Shown: positions 36,781 to 48,935, counted from the stretch's first letter. The stretch: 64,000 nt of DNA from Rhodobacteraceae bacterium NBU2976 (GCA_023630215.1 JALPRQ010000001.1:2046001-2110000); one strand, 5' to 3'. Notes: generated by a model from the letters alone, not told the origin. Numbers and translations are program-made.

Positions 36781-38499
36781 TTAGCCCTCAACCCCCGCCA
36801 ATGTAACCCCTGCGTTCATCAAGGCGTTCATGACCAGATCGTCGCGGCCATAAACATCATGGCGGAACTGGTCTGCGCCGAATTCATCGACAAAGACAGT
36901 GCGATAAACGATATGAACCGGAATTGGCGTTTCCAGATCAATCTGCGTTTCGCGTCCGGTATTCAGCACGGACTGGAACGCCCCTTCGGGATCAACTTCC
37001 TGCGGAGCCAGCAGCGCATAGGCCAGTTCCATTGGCGTCTGCACACGGATACAGCCGTGGCTATAGGCACGCGCGTCACGCTCAAACAGGCTTTTGGCCG
37101 GTGTGTCGTGCAGATAGATGTTGAACTTGTTCGGGAACATGAACTTCACTTTACCCAATGCGTTGCCACTGCCCGGACGCTGTTGCAGCACAAACGGGAA
37201 GTTGGATGCCGAATATTGGCTGTAGTCGACCATGGTCGAGTCAATGACCTGACCGGTGCCACGATACAGCATCCGAATATTGGAGCGGGCCAACACCGTC
37301 GGATCGCTGAGCAGTTTTGGATAATATTCATTTGCTGCAATCGACTGCGGCACGTGCCATGTCGGGTTAGCAACCATATGGGTCATCGTGTCCGAGAATT
37401 CGGCGGTCTGGTGACGGTTCTGTCCCACCACAACGCGGAAGGAAAGCGTCGATTGGCCGTTATCCATCAGCGACGCCATGAAGTCAGGGATATTCACATA
37501 GATGTGGCGAGACCCCAGATCATAATTCATCCAACGGGCACGTTCGAGATTAACTATAACCTGCTCCAGGCGGCTGTTTGGCTGCGTGTTGATCGCCGAA
37601 ATCGTTTGCGGACCGGCCAATCCATCCTGATTAAGACCAAAATCTCCCTGAAACTGTTTTACGATCTCGACAAGAGCGTCGTCATAAACACTGGAGCCCA
37701 TATCATGCACTTCGTATCCACGATTGTGAAGACGAACGCGCAACACAGGAATGCGGCTGTCGGTGACACCAGGACGCAATGTGCGCCCATCTGGCACCAA
37801 TGGCCCCCACCCTTCGGAGGACACGAGGCGTTCCAGTTCTGCCTTCATTTCAAGAAGACGGGCATATTCCGCCGTTTGTGGGTACAAGCTGTTGTAATAG
37901 GCACGTAAATCCGGTGCCGCGGCCGCATCATTCAAGAGATCGTCGATTTCCGACACATAGCGAGTGGCGTTCATTTCCTTGTCAATAGCGCGCGGATCGA
38001 GCATCCCGGAATTCACGTCACGGGCATAAGTCACAAAGGTGGTTGCAGCGGCCAGTTCCAGCCGGGCCATATCCTCGGGCAGTTCTGCCGACGCCCACAA
38101 GGCTTCAAGTGTCGGAAGGTCATAGCGATCCACCGACAGGCCGTGGTCACCCGCCTTTTCAAGCGTTGCGACAAGGTCGTACATTTTTTGATTGGTGCCA
38201 TCAGCCCAAATCGGCGCGAAATCACGCGCGGCATAAGCGGAAGCAAAAATCGCACCATCTTCGCCAAGCGCGTCAAAGCCTGCTTGAAGCGTCTGGGCGA
38301 AAATTTCCTGTGGAGTGAGGGCAACCAATGGGGTGTTTGATACAGCCTCGTTTGCGGTTTCCGCGTTATCCAACACGAACTGCGCACCCGTGTCCTGTGT
38401 TGTCTGTTGCGCCCATACGGTTGTACCGCTCAGCAAAACTGCTGACGAAATCAACGCTACGAGCGAAACGGCGTTTAACCGATCCTTTGAATAAAACAT
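36781..38499 (-). CDS. L,D-transpeptidase (YcbB/LdtD type)
   Basis: 572 residues from the ATG at 38499, preceded by GGAGGTAAA. Signal peptide about 1-30 (VALISSAVLLSGTTVWAQ). Scaffold and peptidoglycan-binding domain (IVKQFQGDFGLNQDGLAGPQTISAIN, about 280-310), then the YkuD catalytic domain ending in SHGCIRVQTP with nucleophile Cys483. Forms 3-3 cross-links in peptidoglycan or attaches proteins to it in the periplasm. First gene of the operon leading to lpxD; divergent from the DUF882 peptidase. Confidence 0.92.
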   Translation of the reverse strand: MFYSKDRLNAVSLVALISSAVLLSGTTVWAQQTTQDTGAQFVLDNAETANEAVSNTPLVALTPQEIFAQTLQAGFDALGEDGAIFASAYAARDFAPIWADGTNQKMYDLVATLEKAGDHGLSVDRYDLPTLEALWASAELPEDMARLELAAATTFVTYARDVNSGMLDPRAIDKEMNATRYVSEIDDLLNDAAAAPDLRAYYNSLYPQTAEYARLLEMKAELERLVSSEGWGPLVPDGRTLRPGVTDSRIPVLRVRLHNRGYEVHDMGSSVYDDALVEIVKQFQGDFGLNQDGLAGPQTISAINTQPNSRLEQVIVNLERARWMNYDLGSRHIYVNIPDFMASLMDNGQSTLSFRVVVGQNRHQTAEFSDTMTHMVANPTWHVPQSIAANEYYPKLLSDPTVLARSNIRMLYRGTGQVIDSTMVDYSQYSASNFPFVLQQRPGSGNALGKVKFMFPNKFNIYLHDTPAKSLFERDARAYSHGCIRVQTPMELAYALLAPQEVDPEGAFQSVLNTGRETQIDLETPIPVHIVYRTVFVDEFGADQFRHDVYGRDDLVMNALMNAGVTLAGVEG

Positions 38500-38810
38500 T
38501 TTACCTCCGATTGCCGGACCCAATCTGAATTTCGTCTACACTCCACGTGAAATCGTTTCGAGATAGAATGCAGCCTCTCGCAACAATATTAGCGCAACTG
38601 TGGTTTTTGTGATACATATCAAACAAAAAAGCAGGGGCAAACTGGACAGGCTTCACGGTTTTGTGTGCGATTCGGCGGAATTCCACCTATTGTGAATAAA
38701 AAGTGAATCGACCGCTTGGCTCACGAATCATTTCATAATATAACACTGCCAGGTGAAAATAGGTTCCAACAAAGCTGATAAAAATCGGCGCGATGGTGAC
38801 GAGGCAGACA
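38500..38810. other. gene-free divergent promoter region (311 bases)
   Basis: AT-rich DNA between the L,D-transpeptidase and DUF882 genes. It contains two GTGAAT boxes 11 bases apart (38692 and 38703) and the AT-run TTTCATAATATAACA near 38730 that could hold the -10 of the rightward promoter. No ORF with a ribosome site is seen. Confidence 0.5.
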
Positions 38811-39380
38811 ATGAAAAACGATGAAGTGAATACTTCTCGCAGGCAGATTTTGGGCGTTTTCGCCGCTACGACAATACTTTCAGCCGCACCCGTTTACGCG
38901 AAAGCCGCAGGCTTCTTGCGTGGGGCTGGTGACGTGCGTCGTATTGCGATGAGAAATCCACGAACCGGCGAGACTTTGGATACCGTCTATTGGATCGAGG
39001 GTGAATATATCCGTCCCGCCCTTCAGGAAATAAGCTATTTCATGCGTGACTGGCGCCAGAACGAGGTCATCACTTATGACCGTCGTAACATCGACATTCT
39101 GGCTGCCGCACATAATCTGATGGAAACATCAGAACCTTTCCAGTTGCTGTCTGGCTATCGTAGCCCAGCAACCAACGCGATGCTGCGTTCGCGCAATAGC
39201 GGTGTGGCGTCGAATTCGTTCCATATTCAGGGTATGGCTGCCGATGTTCGCCTGCGCTCGCGCACCGTGGCACAGATGGCAAGCGCGGGTCTGGCCTGTG
39301 GCGCTGGGGGTGTGGGCAAATATTTCGGGTCGAACTTCGTGCACATGGATTGCGGTCCGGTTCGCGAGTGGCGCGGTTAA
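38811..39380 (+). CDS. Tat-exported DUF882/M15-type peptidase (YcbK-like)
   Basis: 189 residues from the ATG at 38811 (GAGG upstream). Twin-arginine signal SRRQILGVFAATTIL (from residue 9). The catalytic domain keeps the zinc site of D-Ala peptidases: SGYRSPATNA, His138 and Asp145 in FHIQGMAAD, and His178 in FVHMDCG. It should act on peptidoglycan in the periplasm. It faces the L,D-transpeptidase gene, a cell-wall pairing I recall from other Rhodobacterales. A strong terminator follows. Confidence 0.88.
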   Translation: MKNDEVNTSRRQILGVFAATTILSAAPVYAKAAGFLRGAGDVRRIAMRNPRTGETLDTVYWIEGEYIRPALQEISYFMRDWRQNEVITYDRRNIDILAAAHNLMETSEPFQLLSGYRSPATNAMLRSRNSGVASNSFHIQGMAADVRLRSRTVAQMASAGLACGAGGVGKYFGSNFVHMDCGPVREWRG

Positions 39381-39402
39381 CCCTTACATCATCTTGAAAA
39401 TT

Positions 39403-39427
39403 AGCCCGCTATTTGCGGGCTTTTTTT
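39403..39427 (+). terminator. rho-independent terminator after DUF882 gene
   Basis: 7-bp stem AGCCCGC/GCGGGCT, loop TATTT, then seven T. The T-run overlaps the stop codon of the convergent proA gene. Confidence 0.88.
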
Positions 39428-40688
39428 ATGGGCGGGTCGCGCCCTTCCCTTCGACCAGATATTTGAAGCTGGTCAGCTGTTCAGCGCCCACAGGTCCGCG
39501 CGCGTGCATTTTGCCGGTGGCGATGCCGATCTCTGCGCCCATGCCAAATTCTCCTCCGTCCGCGAACTGGGTAGAGGCGTTGTGCATCAGGATTGCGCTG
39601 TCCAGCCGCTCGAAGAAATGGTTCGCTGCTTGCTGATCATCGGCAATGATCGCGTCTGTATGGTTGGACCCATACTTGCGGATATGGTCGATCGCCGCAT
39701 CAACTCCATCAACCAGCTTTGCCGCGCAAATCATATCGAGGAATTCTTTCCCGTAATCATCCGGTTGCGCAGACACAACGCCGGGCAGCTTGGCCAATGT
39801 CTGGTCGCCACGCACTTCAACGCCGGCGGTTTGCAACGCTTCGATCAGTAATCCGCCATGCTCAGAATAAAATTTCTGGTCGATCAGCAGACATTCCATC
39901 GCCCCACAAATCCCGGTGCGACGGGTTTTCGCGTTCAAGACAATTTCCACGGCCATGGCAGGATCGGCGGTCGCGTCAACATAAATGTGGCAGATCCCTT
40001 CAAGATGGGCAAAGACGGGCACCCGCGCCTCGCGCTGCACCAGGCCGACCAATCCCTTACCGCCACGGGGCACGATCACGTCGATATATTCGACCATCGT
40101 CAGCATCTCGCTCACTGCCTCGCGGTCGCGAGTGGGAACAAGCTGGATGGCATCTTCGGGCAGTCCGGCCGCGTTCAACCCTTCGACCAGGCAAGCGTGG
40201 ATCGCGGTGGAGGAGTGGTATGATTCAGATCCGCCACGCAAAATCGCGGCGTTTCCGGATTTCAAACACAACGCCCCAGCGTCTGCGGTGACGTTCGGAC
40301 GGCTTTCGTAGATGACGCCAATCACGCCAAGCGGAGTGCGCACGCGGCGGATATGCAAGCCCGAGGGCATGTCCCATTCGGCAATCACCTCCCCCACGGG
40401 GTCTTTTTGTTCTGCCACGGTGCGCAACCCGTCAACGATGGAACGTATACGGGTTTCGTCCAGCATCAGGCGGTCCATCATCGCAGGGCTTAGACCCTTT
40501 TCGCGGCCATAGTCTAAATCTTTGGCATTCGCTGCGATAATGTCGTCCCGGCGTTTCCAGACCGCATCGGCAGCGGAAATCAGGGCGGCATATTTACGCT
40601 CAGCACTGGCAAAGGCCAGATCGGCGGCGGCGGCCTTTGCGCGTGCGCCGATGTCCTGCATGGTCTGTTTGACGTCTAAATCTTTCAT
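39426..40688 (-). CDS. proA: glutamate-5-semialdehyde dehydrogenase (gamma-glutamyl phosphate reductase)
   Basis: 420 residues from the ATG at 40688, preceded by GAGGGG. Aldehyde-dehydrogenase fold: [27 protein letters not shown] nucleotide region, catalytic Cys261 in [10 protein letters not shown], and [13 protein letters not shown] near the C-terminus. Second step of proline synthesis. It follows proB after seven bases and closes the rplU-to-proA operon. Confidence 0.97.
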   Translation of the reverse strand: MKDLDVKQTMQDIGARAKAAAADLAFASAERKYAALISAADAVWKRRDDIIAANAKDLDYGREKGLSPAMMDRLMLDETRIRSIVDGLRTVAEQKDPVGEVIAEWDMPSGLHIRRVRTPLGVIGVIYESRPNVTADAGALCLKSGNAAILRGGSESYHSSTAIHACLVEGLNAAGLPEDAIQLVPTRDREAVSEMLTMVEYIDVIVPRGGKGLVGLVQREARVPVFAHLEGICHIYVDATADPAMAVEIVLNAKTRRTGICGAMECLLIDQKFYSEHGGLLIEALQTAGVEVRGDQTLAKLPGVVSAQPDDYGKEFLDMICAAKLVDGVDAAIDHIRKYGSNHTDAIIADDQQAANHFFERLDSAILMHNASTQFADGGEFGMGAEIGIATGKMHARGPVGAEQLTSFKYLVEGKGATRP

Positions 40689-40695
40689 TGTCCCC

Positions 40696-43843
<3,148 letters not shown>

Positions 43844-43857
<14 letters not shown>

Positions 43858-44383
43858 GCTCGAAATCCAGTCGGTATTTCCACGACCGGACATTGCCGTT
43901 ACGGGCGACCGAATGGCTGTCGATATCGCCGCAATATTCGAAACCTTCCTTGATCAGAACGCGGGCCGAGCCGGGATTGTCCTGATGGACGTTGGCGTCC
44001 AGACCAACCAACCCCATGGAGCGGGCGAACTTGACAACAGCCTCCAGCGCTTCGGGCGTATAGCCAGCGCCCCACAGCTGCGGGGCCAGCCAATAGCCGA
44101 TATTACCGCGTGCCCCTTTGGTGGGAGTGATAGAGATCACACCGATCAGTTCGTTATCCAGTTCAACTGCCCAAGTTACGTCATCGCTATCACCGCACAA
44201 AGAGCGTTCGATAAACGCTTCGGCCGCGCCGGGCGGATAAGGGTGCGGCACAACCGCCAGATGCTGAGCGATGCGGATATCGCCCGCGTAAAGCGCAATC
44301 AGTCCGGCATCGCTGTCCCGCAAGGGGCGCAGCGTCAAACGGCGTGTGGTTAATACAGGCGGTGTGATCGGTTCTAATTTCAT
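43844..44383 (-). CDS. GNAT acetyltransferase (RimJ/RimL type)
   Basis: 179 residues from the ATG at 44383, seven bases after GGAGGA. TTRRLTLRPLRDSDAGLIALYAGD at the start, acetyl-CoA loop region YWLAPQLWGAGYTPEALEAVV and DNPGSARVLIKEGFEY. First gene beyond the rpmA terminator; its ribosome site starts within a few bases of the T-run. Acceptor unknown; linkage to L21, L27 and Obg hints at ribosome modification but does not prove it. Confidence 0.88.
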
Positions 44384-44397
44384 CGCCATTCCTCCAA

Positions 44398-44429
44398 AAG
44401 AAAAAGGGCCCGGTTTTTCAACCGAGCCC
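44398..44429 (-). terminator. terminator after rpmA
   Basis: 10-bp stem with one mismatch (minus strand GGGCTCGGTT/AACCGGGCCC), 4-base loop, then TTTTTCTTTT. It lies between rpmA and the GNAT gene, so it should reduce expression of the downstream GNAT-obgE-pro genes relative to the ribosomal proteins. Confidence 0.88.
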
Positions 44430-44455
44430 AACAAACTTTATACCTTAGGGTTCGG

Positions 44456-44725
44456 TTACTCCGCGGCCTCCGCGACTGGGAGAACGGAAATAAAGGTGCG
44501 GCCTTTGAAGCCCTTGCGGAAATTCACTTGGCCTTCTTCGGTTGCAAAAATGGTGTGGTCGCGGCCCATACCGACGCCCGCGCCCGGATACCATTTGGTT
44601 CCGCGCTGACGGCAGATGATGTTGCCCGGGATCACAGCTTCGCCACCAAATTTCTTGATGCCAAGGCGCTTACCAGCGGAGTCGCGACCGTTACGGGTAG
44701 AACCGCCTGCTTTTTTATGTGCCAT
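44456..44725 (-). CDS. rpmA: 50S ribosomal protein L27
   Basis: 89 residues starting [16 protein letters not shown], with the N-terminal tail that reaches the peptidyl-transferase centre and then [13 protein letters not shown] and [12 protein letters not shown]. Full length, no N-terminal pre-sequence. AAGGAG precedes the ATG. Twelve bases downstream of rplU. Confidence 0.98.
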   Translation of the reverse strand: MAHKKAGGSTRNGRDSAGKRLGIKKFGGEAVIPGNIICRQRGTKWYPGAGVGMGRDHTIFATEEGQVNFRKGFKGRTFISVLPVAEAAE

Positions 44726-44737
44726 GTCGTTGTCTCC

Positions 44738-45433
44738 TTACTTGCTGTCAGCGGCGAATTCCGTCGCCTGTTTGATCCAATCGTCACGTTCGATACGGCC
44801 TTTGAACGACAGGCTGTCATCGACATATGCGATATCGTCTTTGGTCCATTCTGCAATCTGCCAGAAATGGAAGACGCCCAGATCATTGAGTTTCTTTTCC
44901 AGAGCCGGCCCAACGCCCGAGATCTTTTTCAGATCATCTGCGTCACCTTTTGCCGATTTCAAGAGGTTCGCGGGTGCTGCGCCTGCTTCTACCGCTTTGG
45001 CTTCGGCTTTCGGGGCGGATTTTGGCTTGGCGGCGGCTTTGGGTTTTGCAGCGGCGGCAACAGCTGCCACGGATACACCAGCACCCCCAACGGCGGCTTT
45101 CACGCCCGACTTGTCGGCACCTTTGGCCAAAATGTCCGTGATTTTGATCAGCGTCAGCTGCTGACGATGACCTTTTTTGCGCTGCGAGGAATGCTTCCGG
45201 CGACGCTTCACAAAGTGAATGGTTTTCGCACTACGGGTCTGTTCCAGCACTTCGGCCTGAACACCAGCATCCGCAATCAGCGGCGAGCCGACAGTAACCT
45301 TGTCACCGCCCAGCATAAGGACTTCGTTGAACTGCACGGTCTCGCCTGCATCGGCGGCCAGCTTTTCAACGGTGAAAATCTGATCTTTGGCTACTTTATA
45401 CTGTTTGCCACCAGTCTTAATCACCGCGAACAT
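44738..45433 (-). CDS. rplU: 50S ribosomal protein L21 with helix-hairpin-helix C-terminal extension
   Basis: 231 residues from the ATG at 45433, more than twice the usual 103. Residues 1-102 are a normal L21 (MFAVIKTGGKQYKVAKD, KRRRKHSSQRKKGHRQQLT). An Ala/Lys/Pro linker (about 110-155, repeats like AAKPKAAAKPKSAPKAEAK) leads to a compact domain DLKKISGVGPALEKKLNDLGVFHFWQIAEW...DDSLSFKGRIERDDWIKQA. The same domain type occurs at the end of NuoE in Rhodobacterales. It probably adds a nucleic-acid or protein contact on the ribosome surface. First gene of the operon. Confidence 0.95.
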   Translation of the reverse strand: MFAVIKTGGKQYKVAKDQIFTVEKLAADAGETVQFNEVLMLGGDKVTVGSPLIADAGVQAEVLEQTRSAKTIHFVKRRRKHSSQRKKGHRQQLTLIKITDILAKGADKSGVKAAVGGAGVSVAAVAAAAKPKAAAKPKSAPKAEAKAVEAGAAPANLLKSAKGDADDLKKISGVGPALEKKLNDLGVFHFWQIAEWTKDDIAYVDDSLSFKGRIERDDWIKQATEFAADSK

Positions 45434-45571
45434 GCGCGTCTTCCCTTTTTGGTTTCCGCGTCCTGTGGTCCCGTTTCCGGTGTTTTTGCGGATTTGACCG
45501 CACCTCGAACAGCGCGCCCTATGGGCGTAATTGAATACGGGTCGCGGGAATCCTCCGGCGACCGAGCGCGC

Positions 45572-45600
45572 TATATCGGGGAGAATAGGTTTATTGTCAA
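45572..45600 (-). promoter_or_regulatory. sigma-70-type promoter of rplU-rpmA
   Basis: On the minus strand TTGACA, 17-base spacer, GATATA. Predicted start near 45565 gives a leader of about 130 bases before rplU. It lies just downstream of the DUF1127 terminator. Confidence 0.7.
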
Positions 45601-45604
45601 TACG

Positions 45605-45628
45605 AAAAGGGCGGGTTTTGCCCCGCCC
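45605..45628 (-). terminator. terminator after DUF1127 gene
   Basis: Minus-strand stem GGGCGGG/CCCGCCC, 6-base loop, then TTTT, five bases after the DUF1127 stop. Confidence 0.82.
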
Positions 45629-45633
45629 TATCC

Positions 45634-45930
45634 TTAGGCCATGTACGACCGATCGATTGTCCGCAAGCGTTGCAATTCCAACGATGCGCTTTGCGAGAGT
45701 GGCAGGTTTGCGGCCCACTCCACGTTCGCACGAGTGACACCCAGATCATCCAGCATGTGATCGTCAAGTGTCAGAACATGCTGAAAGGCATCGCGCGCTT
45801 CTTTCTGTGCGCGTCGGGTGCGGCGACGCTCCCGCCAATTGTCATAGCGGCGGACCAGAAAATTGCGGACCGATGTGAAGATGACGAGACGGGTGTCAAG
45901 TGCGCCATGTGTTATCGAAATATTGGTCAT
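45634..45930 (-). CDS. DUF1127 domain protein
   Basis: 98 residues from the ATG at 45930. The C-terminal half holds the DUF1127 core (RRARRTQK-type basic helix, then LDDHMLDDLGVTRANVEWA), preceded by an arginine-rich segment RRYDNWRERRRTRRAQKEARDAF. Longer than the 45-70 residues of minimal DUF1127 proteins. Small DUF1127 proteins in alphaproteobacteria influence RNA turnover and phosphate or stress responses; role here unknown. Monocistronic with its own terminator, divergent from a LysR gene. Confidence 0.85.
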   Translation of the reverse strand: MTNISITHGALDTRLVIFTSVRNFLVRRYDNWRERRRTRRAQKEARDAFQHVLTLDDHMLDDLGVTRANVEWAANLPLSQSASLELQRLRTIDRSYMA

Positions 45931-46029
45931 GTCTGTCTCCTTGTTTGATGGGTGGACATTCGCATTCCGATATGTTTCAATCAAACGAATAGTTCGAACA
46001 ACACCTATCAGATAAATTGAAAGCCAGAT

Positions 46030-46908
46030 ATGAACGCCCCTTTTCAACCGCAGACACCTTTGCTGGACTTGGACCTGCTGAAAACGCTGGTCGCCATTCA
46101 CGAGACGGGGAATTTTTCGGCGGCTGCCGCTGCCGTGTTTCGTACACCATCGGCGATATCCATGCAGGTTAAAAAGATGGAAGAAATGCTGGGACGCCCC
46201 GTGTTCAAGCGGGACTCGCGTTCGGTGGAACTGACGCAAGACGGGTTTATCCTGTTGGCCCATGCCCGCCGGGTGCTGGCCCTCAATCAACAGGTGATGT
46301 CGCGGTTTATTGAACCCGAGGTTGCGGGCACTGTGCGGTTGGGATCGCTGGACACTGCTGTCGAACAGTTTGTGCCGCGGGTACTGAAACGGTTCGCCGA
46401 GACGCACCCCCATGTCAGCGTTGATGTGTTTGTCGATAATACGCGCGAACTGGTTGCGATGGTGCAAAAAGGTGATCTGGACATGGCAATCATTTCGACC
46501 CCATCCGAGGGGCCAAACTTCGCCGGGGCAGAGGAGATATTTTCCGAACCCCTTGTCTGGGCCGGATTGCGCGGGGGGATCGCGATGGAACAGAACCCGG
46601 TGCCCATCTCGGTCTGGGAAGAAGGCTGCGTTTGGCGCAAAGCGGGGTTGGAAGCGCTGGAACGCCAGGGCATTAACTACCGGATCAGTTTCATGAGCGC
46701 CCATGTATCGGGTCAGAAAGCCGGGATCCTTGCGGATATGGTGATTGCCCCCCTGCCTGTCTCATGCCTCGACGATCAGATCGTGGCGATCGACGATTTG
46801 CCCAAATTGCCGCATTACGGCCTGAGCATGCTTCTACGCGAAACGCCAGCCGCCCCGGTGAAAGCGGTGGCGGATCACCTGCGGGCAAGTTTTGCTGATA
46901 TCTACTGA
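46030..46908 (+). CDS. LysR-family transcriptional regulator
   Basis: 292 residues. Winged HTH at about 12-72 (DLDLLKTLVAIHETGNFSAAAAAVFRTPSAISMQVKKMEEMLG), then a type 2 periplasmic-binding-like effector domain (about 100-290; GTVRLGSLDTAVEQFVPRVLKRFAETHPHVSVDVFV). Diverges from the DUF1127 gene across about 100 bases; that gene is a possible target. Effector unknown. Confidence 0.92.
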   Translation: MNAPFQPQTPLLDLDLLKTLVAIHETGNFSAAAAAVFRTPSAISMQVKKMEEMLGRPVFKRDSRSVELTQDGFILLAHARRVLALNQQVMSRFIEPEVAGTVRLGSLDTAVEQFVPRVLKRFAETHPHVSVDVFVDNTRELVAMVQKGDLDMAIISTPSEGPNFAGAEEIFSEPLVWAGLRGGIAMEQNPVPISVWEEGCVWRKAGLEALERQGINYRISFMSAHVSGQKAGILADMVIAPLPVSCLDDQIVAIDDLPKLPHYGLSMLLRETPAAPVKAVADHLRASFADIY

Positions 46909-46982
46909 GGATGCGCCGCGATGCGTATCTTGATGAGGCTATTTCCTCTCATCGAAACAGGTCTTGTTAGGATTACAGACAG

Positions 46983-47315
46983 ATGAAGCTTCCAGAATCG
47001 CCATTCACAGTAACTGATTGGTCTAATGTTCCACCAATCCAGCATCCCGGAGAGACCGGAATAGCCACGTGGCGCACCATCATGCTTGGCGACATCCGCA
47101 TTCGGCTGGTGGAATATTCGGCAAATTACCTTGCCGATCATTGGTGTGATCGTGGACATATATTCTATGTTGTTAAAGGCAGCTTGATATCCGAGCTGCG
47201 TGACGGCCGAACGCGTGAACTATCTGCCGGGATGAGCTATCACGTGTCGGATTTTGGTGATCTGGCACATCGCTCTTATTCCAAAGGCGGCGCAACAGTT
47301 TTTATCGTCGATTGA
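46983..47315 (+). CDS. DHCW-motif cupin protein
   Basis: 110 residues, single cupin fold: TDWSNVPPIQHPGETGIATWRT, the family motif ADHWCDRGHI, VVKGSLISELRDGR and GMSYHVSDFGDLAHRS with metal-type histidines. Cytoplasmic, function unknown. It is 74 bases downstream of the LysR gene, with a short inverted repeat (GATGAG/CTCATC) in the gap. Confidence 0.85.
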   Translation: MKLPESPFTVTDWSNVPPIQHPGETGIATWRTIMLGDIRIRLVEYSANYLADHWCDRGHIFYVVKGSLISELRDGRTRELSAGMSYHVSDFGDLAHRSYSKGGATVFIVD

Positions 47316-47447
47316 GGTGTCTGACTGGGTGAACTCAATGCATCAGCCCCCATTTCGGACATCGCCCCCAACGCCAGCGAATTTCCCCCTTGCATGGATC
47401 GCATCACGCGACTAGGTTCCGCGCCACTGAACGACCATCAGTATCGC

Positions 47448-47537
47448 GGAGAGGTGCCGGAGTGGTCGAACGGGGCGGTCTCGAAAACCGTTGTGGGGGC
47501 AACCCCACCCAGGGTTCGAATCCCTGTCTCTCCGCCA
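47448..47537 (+). tRNA. tRNA-Ser (CGA)
   Basis: 90-nt class II tRNA. Acceptor GGAGAGG/TCTCTCC, anticodon loop CTCGAAA (anticodon CGA, reads UCG), long variable arm around TGGGGGCAACCCCA, T-arm GGGTTCGAATCCC, discriminator G and encoded CCA. Confidence 0.97.
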
Positions 47538-47622
47538 TTTCACCCCGACCAGAAAAATCGCAGTTGGATTGTCGACCTCGCTGTGATTTATGAGGGAAGA
47601 AATAACAAAAAAGGGATTCAGA

Positions 47623-48444
47623 ATGTCGGCAACGGTTGCATCACTTTGGATCAACGGCCCACTAAGCTATCTGGAAGCTTTGTGTCTGCAATCCTTTGAA
47701 AAAGTTGGGCAGAAACTGGTCCTTTATACCTATGGAGATATTCCCAACTGCCCCCCCAATATAGAGCTGCGTGACGCGCGCGAGATCGATCCAGACGACA
47801 GTTTTCAGGTGCATGGACGTGCACAAAGTCCAGCACTGAAATCCGATGCGTTCCGGTACATGATGTTGCAAAAGACCGACTATATCTGGGTGGATGCGGA
47901 TCAATTGGCCTTGGCCCCGTTTGACTATGAGACGGATGTAGTTTTTTGCGAGATGTGGGGACTGGTGAATAATGCGGTGCTGAGGCTGCCTGCGGAATCA
48001 GAGATCGTTGCGGATTTGATCGAAATGAGCCGCGAAGAATATCCTGTACCCTTTTGGCTTTCAGAGGAAGAGAAGACCGATTTGCAGGCCAAGAAGGATG
48101 CCGGCATTGGGGTTCCCGCGATTGAAATGGAATTTGGTATTTATGGCCCCAAACTTCTGGGGCATTTATTGATCAAGCACGACCTGATAAAATATGCATT
48201 ACCTTCCGAAAGCTTCAATCCCATCCCACCGCGTTATGTCAAAAACCTGTGGAAGGTTCCCTATGACGAACCGATCGAAAAATTTGTACGGCCTTGGACG
48301 CGCGGCATTCATTTCTGGGGCCATATGTACAAGAAACAATATGCCGGACGCGGTGCACCGCCGCCCAACAGTTTCATGGGCACCATATTGACACGTCACG
48401 GCATCAATCCCGACGAATACCCGATGCCCGCCCCCGACGCATAA
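47623..48444 (+). CDS. glycosyltransferase-like protein
   Basis: 273 residues from the ATG at 47623, with AAGGGA upstream. N-terminal MSATVASLWINGPLSYLEALCLQSF, then SDAFRYMMLQKTDYIWVDADQLAL, whose D-X-D is the sugar-nucleotide/metal motif of GT-A transferases of the capsule-synthesis type, and ending GIHFWGHMYKK. No membrane anchor. AT-richer than most neighbours and directly downstream of tRNA-Ser, a common integration site, but no repeat of the tRNA end was found. Its stop abuts the convergent regulator stop. Confidence 0.75.
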   Translation: MSATVASLWINGPLSYLEALCLQSFEKVGQKLVLYTYGDIPNCPPNIELRDAREIDPDDSFQVHGRAQSPALKSDAFRYMMLQKTDYIWVDADQLALAPFDYETDVVFCEMWGLVNNAVLRLPAESEIVADLIEMSREEYPVPFWLSEEEKTDLQAKKDAGIGVPAIEMEFGIYGPKLLGHLLIKHDLIKYALPSESFNPIPPRYVKNLWKVPYDEPIEKFVRPWTRGIHFWGHMYKKQYAGRGAPPPNSFMGTILTRHGINPDEYPMPAPDA

Positions 48445-48921
48445 TCACCCGTTGATCGGTAACGCGGTGGTGTATTTGATTTCTTCCATCGACAGCAAAG
48501 CGGTGACGTTGAATATCTTCACCTCGGCGATCAGCGACTGATAGAATTCGTCATACGCCCGGGCATTTGAGACGCGAACTTTCAAGATGTAATCAATGTC
48601 ACCGGCCAGTCGATGCGCCTCCATCACTTCGGGGCGTTGGCGCAGCGTGGCGAGGAACTTTGCTTGCCAGTCGGCCTCGTGCTCCGAGGTCCGAATAAGC
48701 ACGAAGAAGCAGGCCTCTAGCCCCAGCGCGTCTGGGTTCAGCACCGCGACCTCGTGCCGGATCACCCCAGCCTCGCGCAGCTTGCGAATCCGGTTCCACA
48801 CCGGTGTCTTGGAGGACCCGACCCGTTTCGCGATTTCCTCCAGCGGCAAGGTCGTATCGCGTTGCAACTCCGCAAGGATTTTCCGGTCGATCTGGTCCAG
48901 TTGGCCTTTCATTTCGTGCAT
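48445..48921 (-). CDS. Lrp/AsnC-family regulator (probable regulator of the cys operon)
   Basis: 158 residues. HTH about 5-60 (QLDQIDRKILAELQRDTTLPLEEIAKRVGSSKTPVWNRIRKLREAGVI), then RAM effector domain (ACFFVLIRTSEHEADW, VMEAHRLAGDIDYILKVRV). It diverges from the DUF2849-cysIH-DUF934 operon and faces a 14-bp dyad in the shared promoter. This regulator is commonly found next to these genes in Rhodobacterales, so control of sulfate assimilation is likely. An alternative ATG at 48912 cannot be excluded. Confidence 0.9.
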   Translation of the reverse strand: MHEMKGQLDQIDRKILAELQRDTTLPLEEIAKRVGSSKTPVWNRIRKLREAGVIRHEVAVLNPDALGLEACFFVLIRTSEHEADWQAKFLATLRQRPEVMEAHRLAGDIDYILKVRVSNARAYDEFYQSLIAEVKIFNVTALLSMEEIKYTTALPING

Positions 48922-48935
48922 CTTCCCTTTTTCAC

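Noticed and set aside
36148-37908. 586-codon plus-strand frame opposite lpxD and the L,D-transpeptidase
   Set aside because: Spans two well-supported genes on the other strand and their gap; no ribosome site, no family resemblance.
45931-46704. Upstream extension of the DUF1127 reading frame opposite the LysR gene
   Set aside because: The DUF1127 protein has a natural ATG at 45930; the extension is antisense to LysR coding sequence.
47580-47623. Earlier start (47590) for the glycosyltransferase-like gene
   Set aside because: No ribosome site before it, whereas AAGGGA precedes the ATG at 47623.
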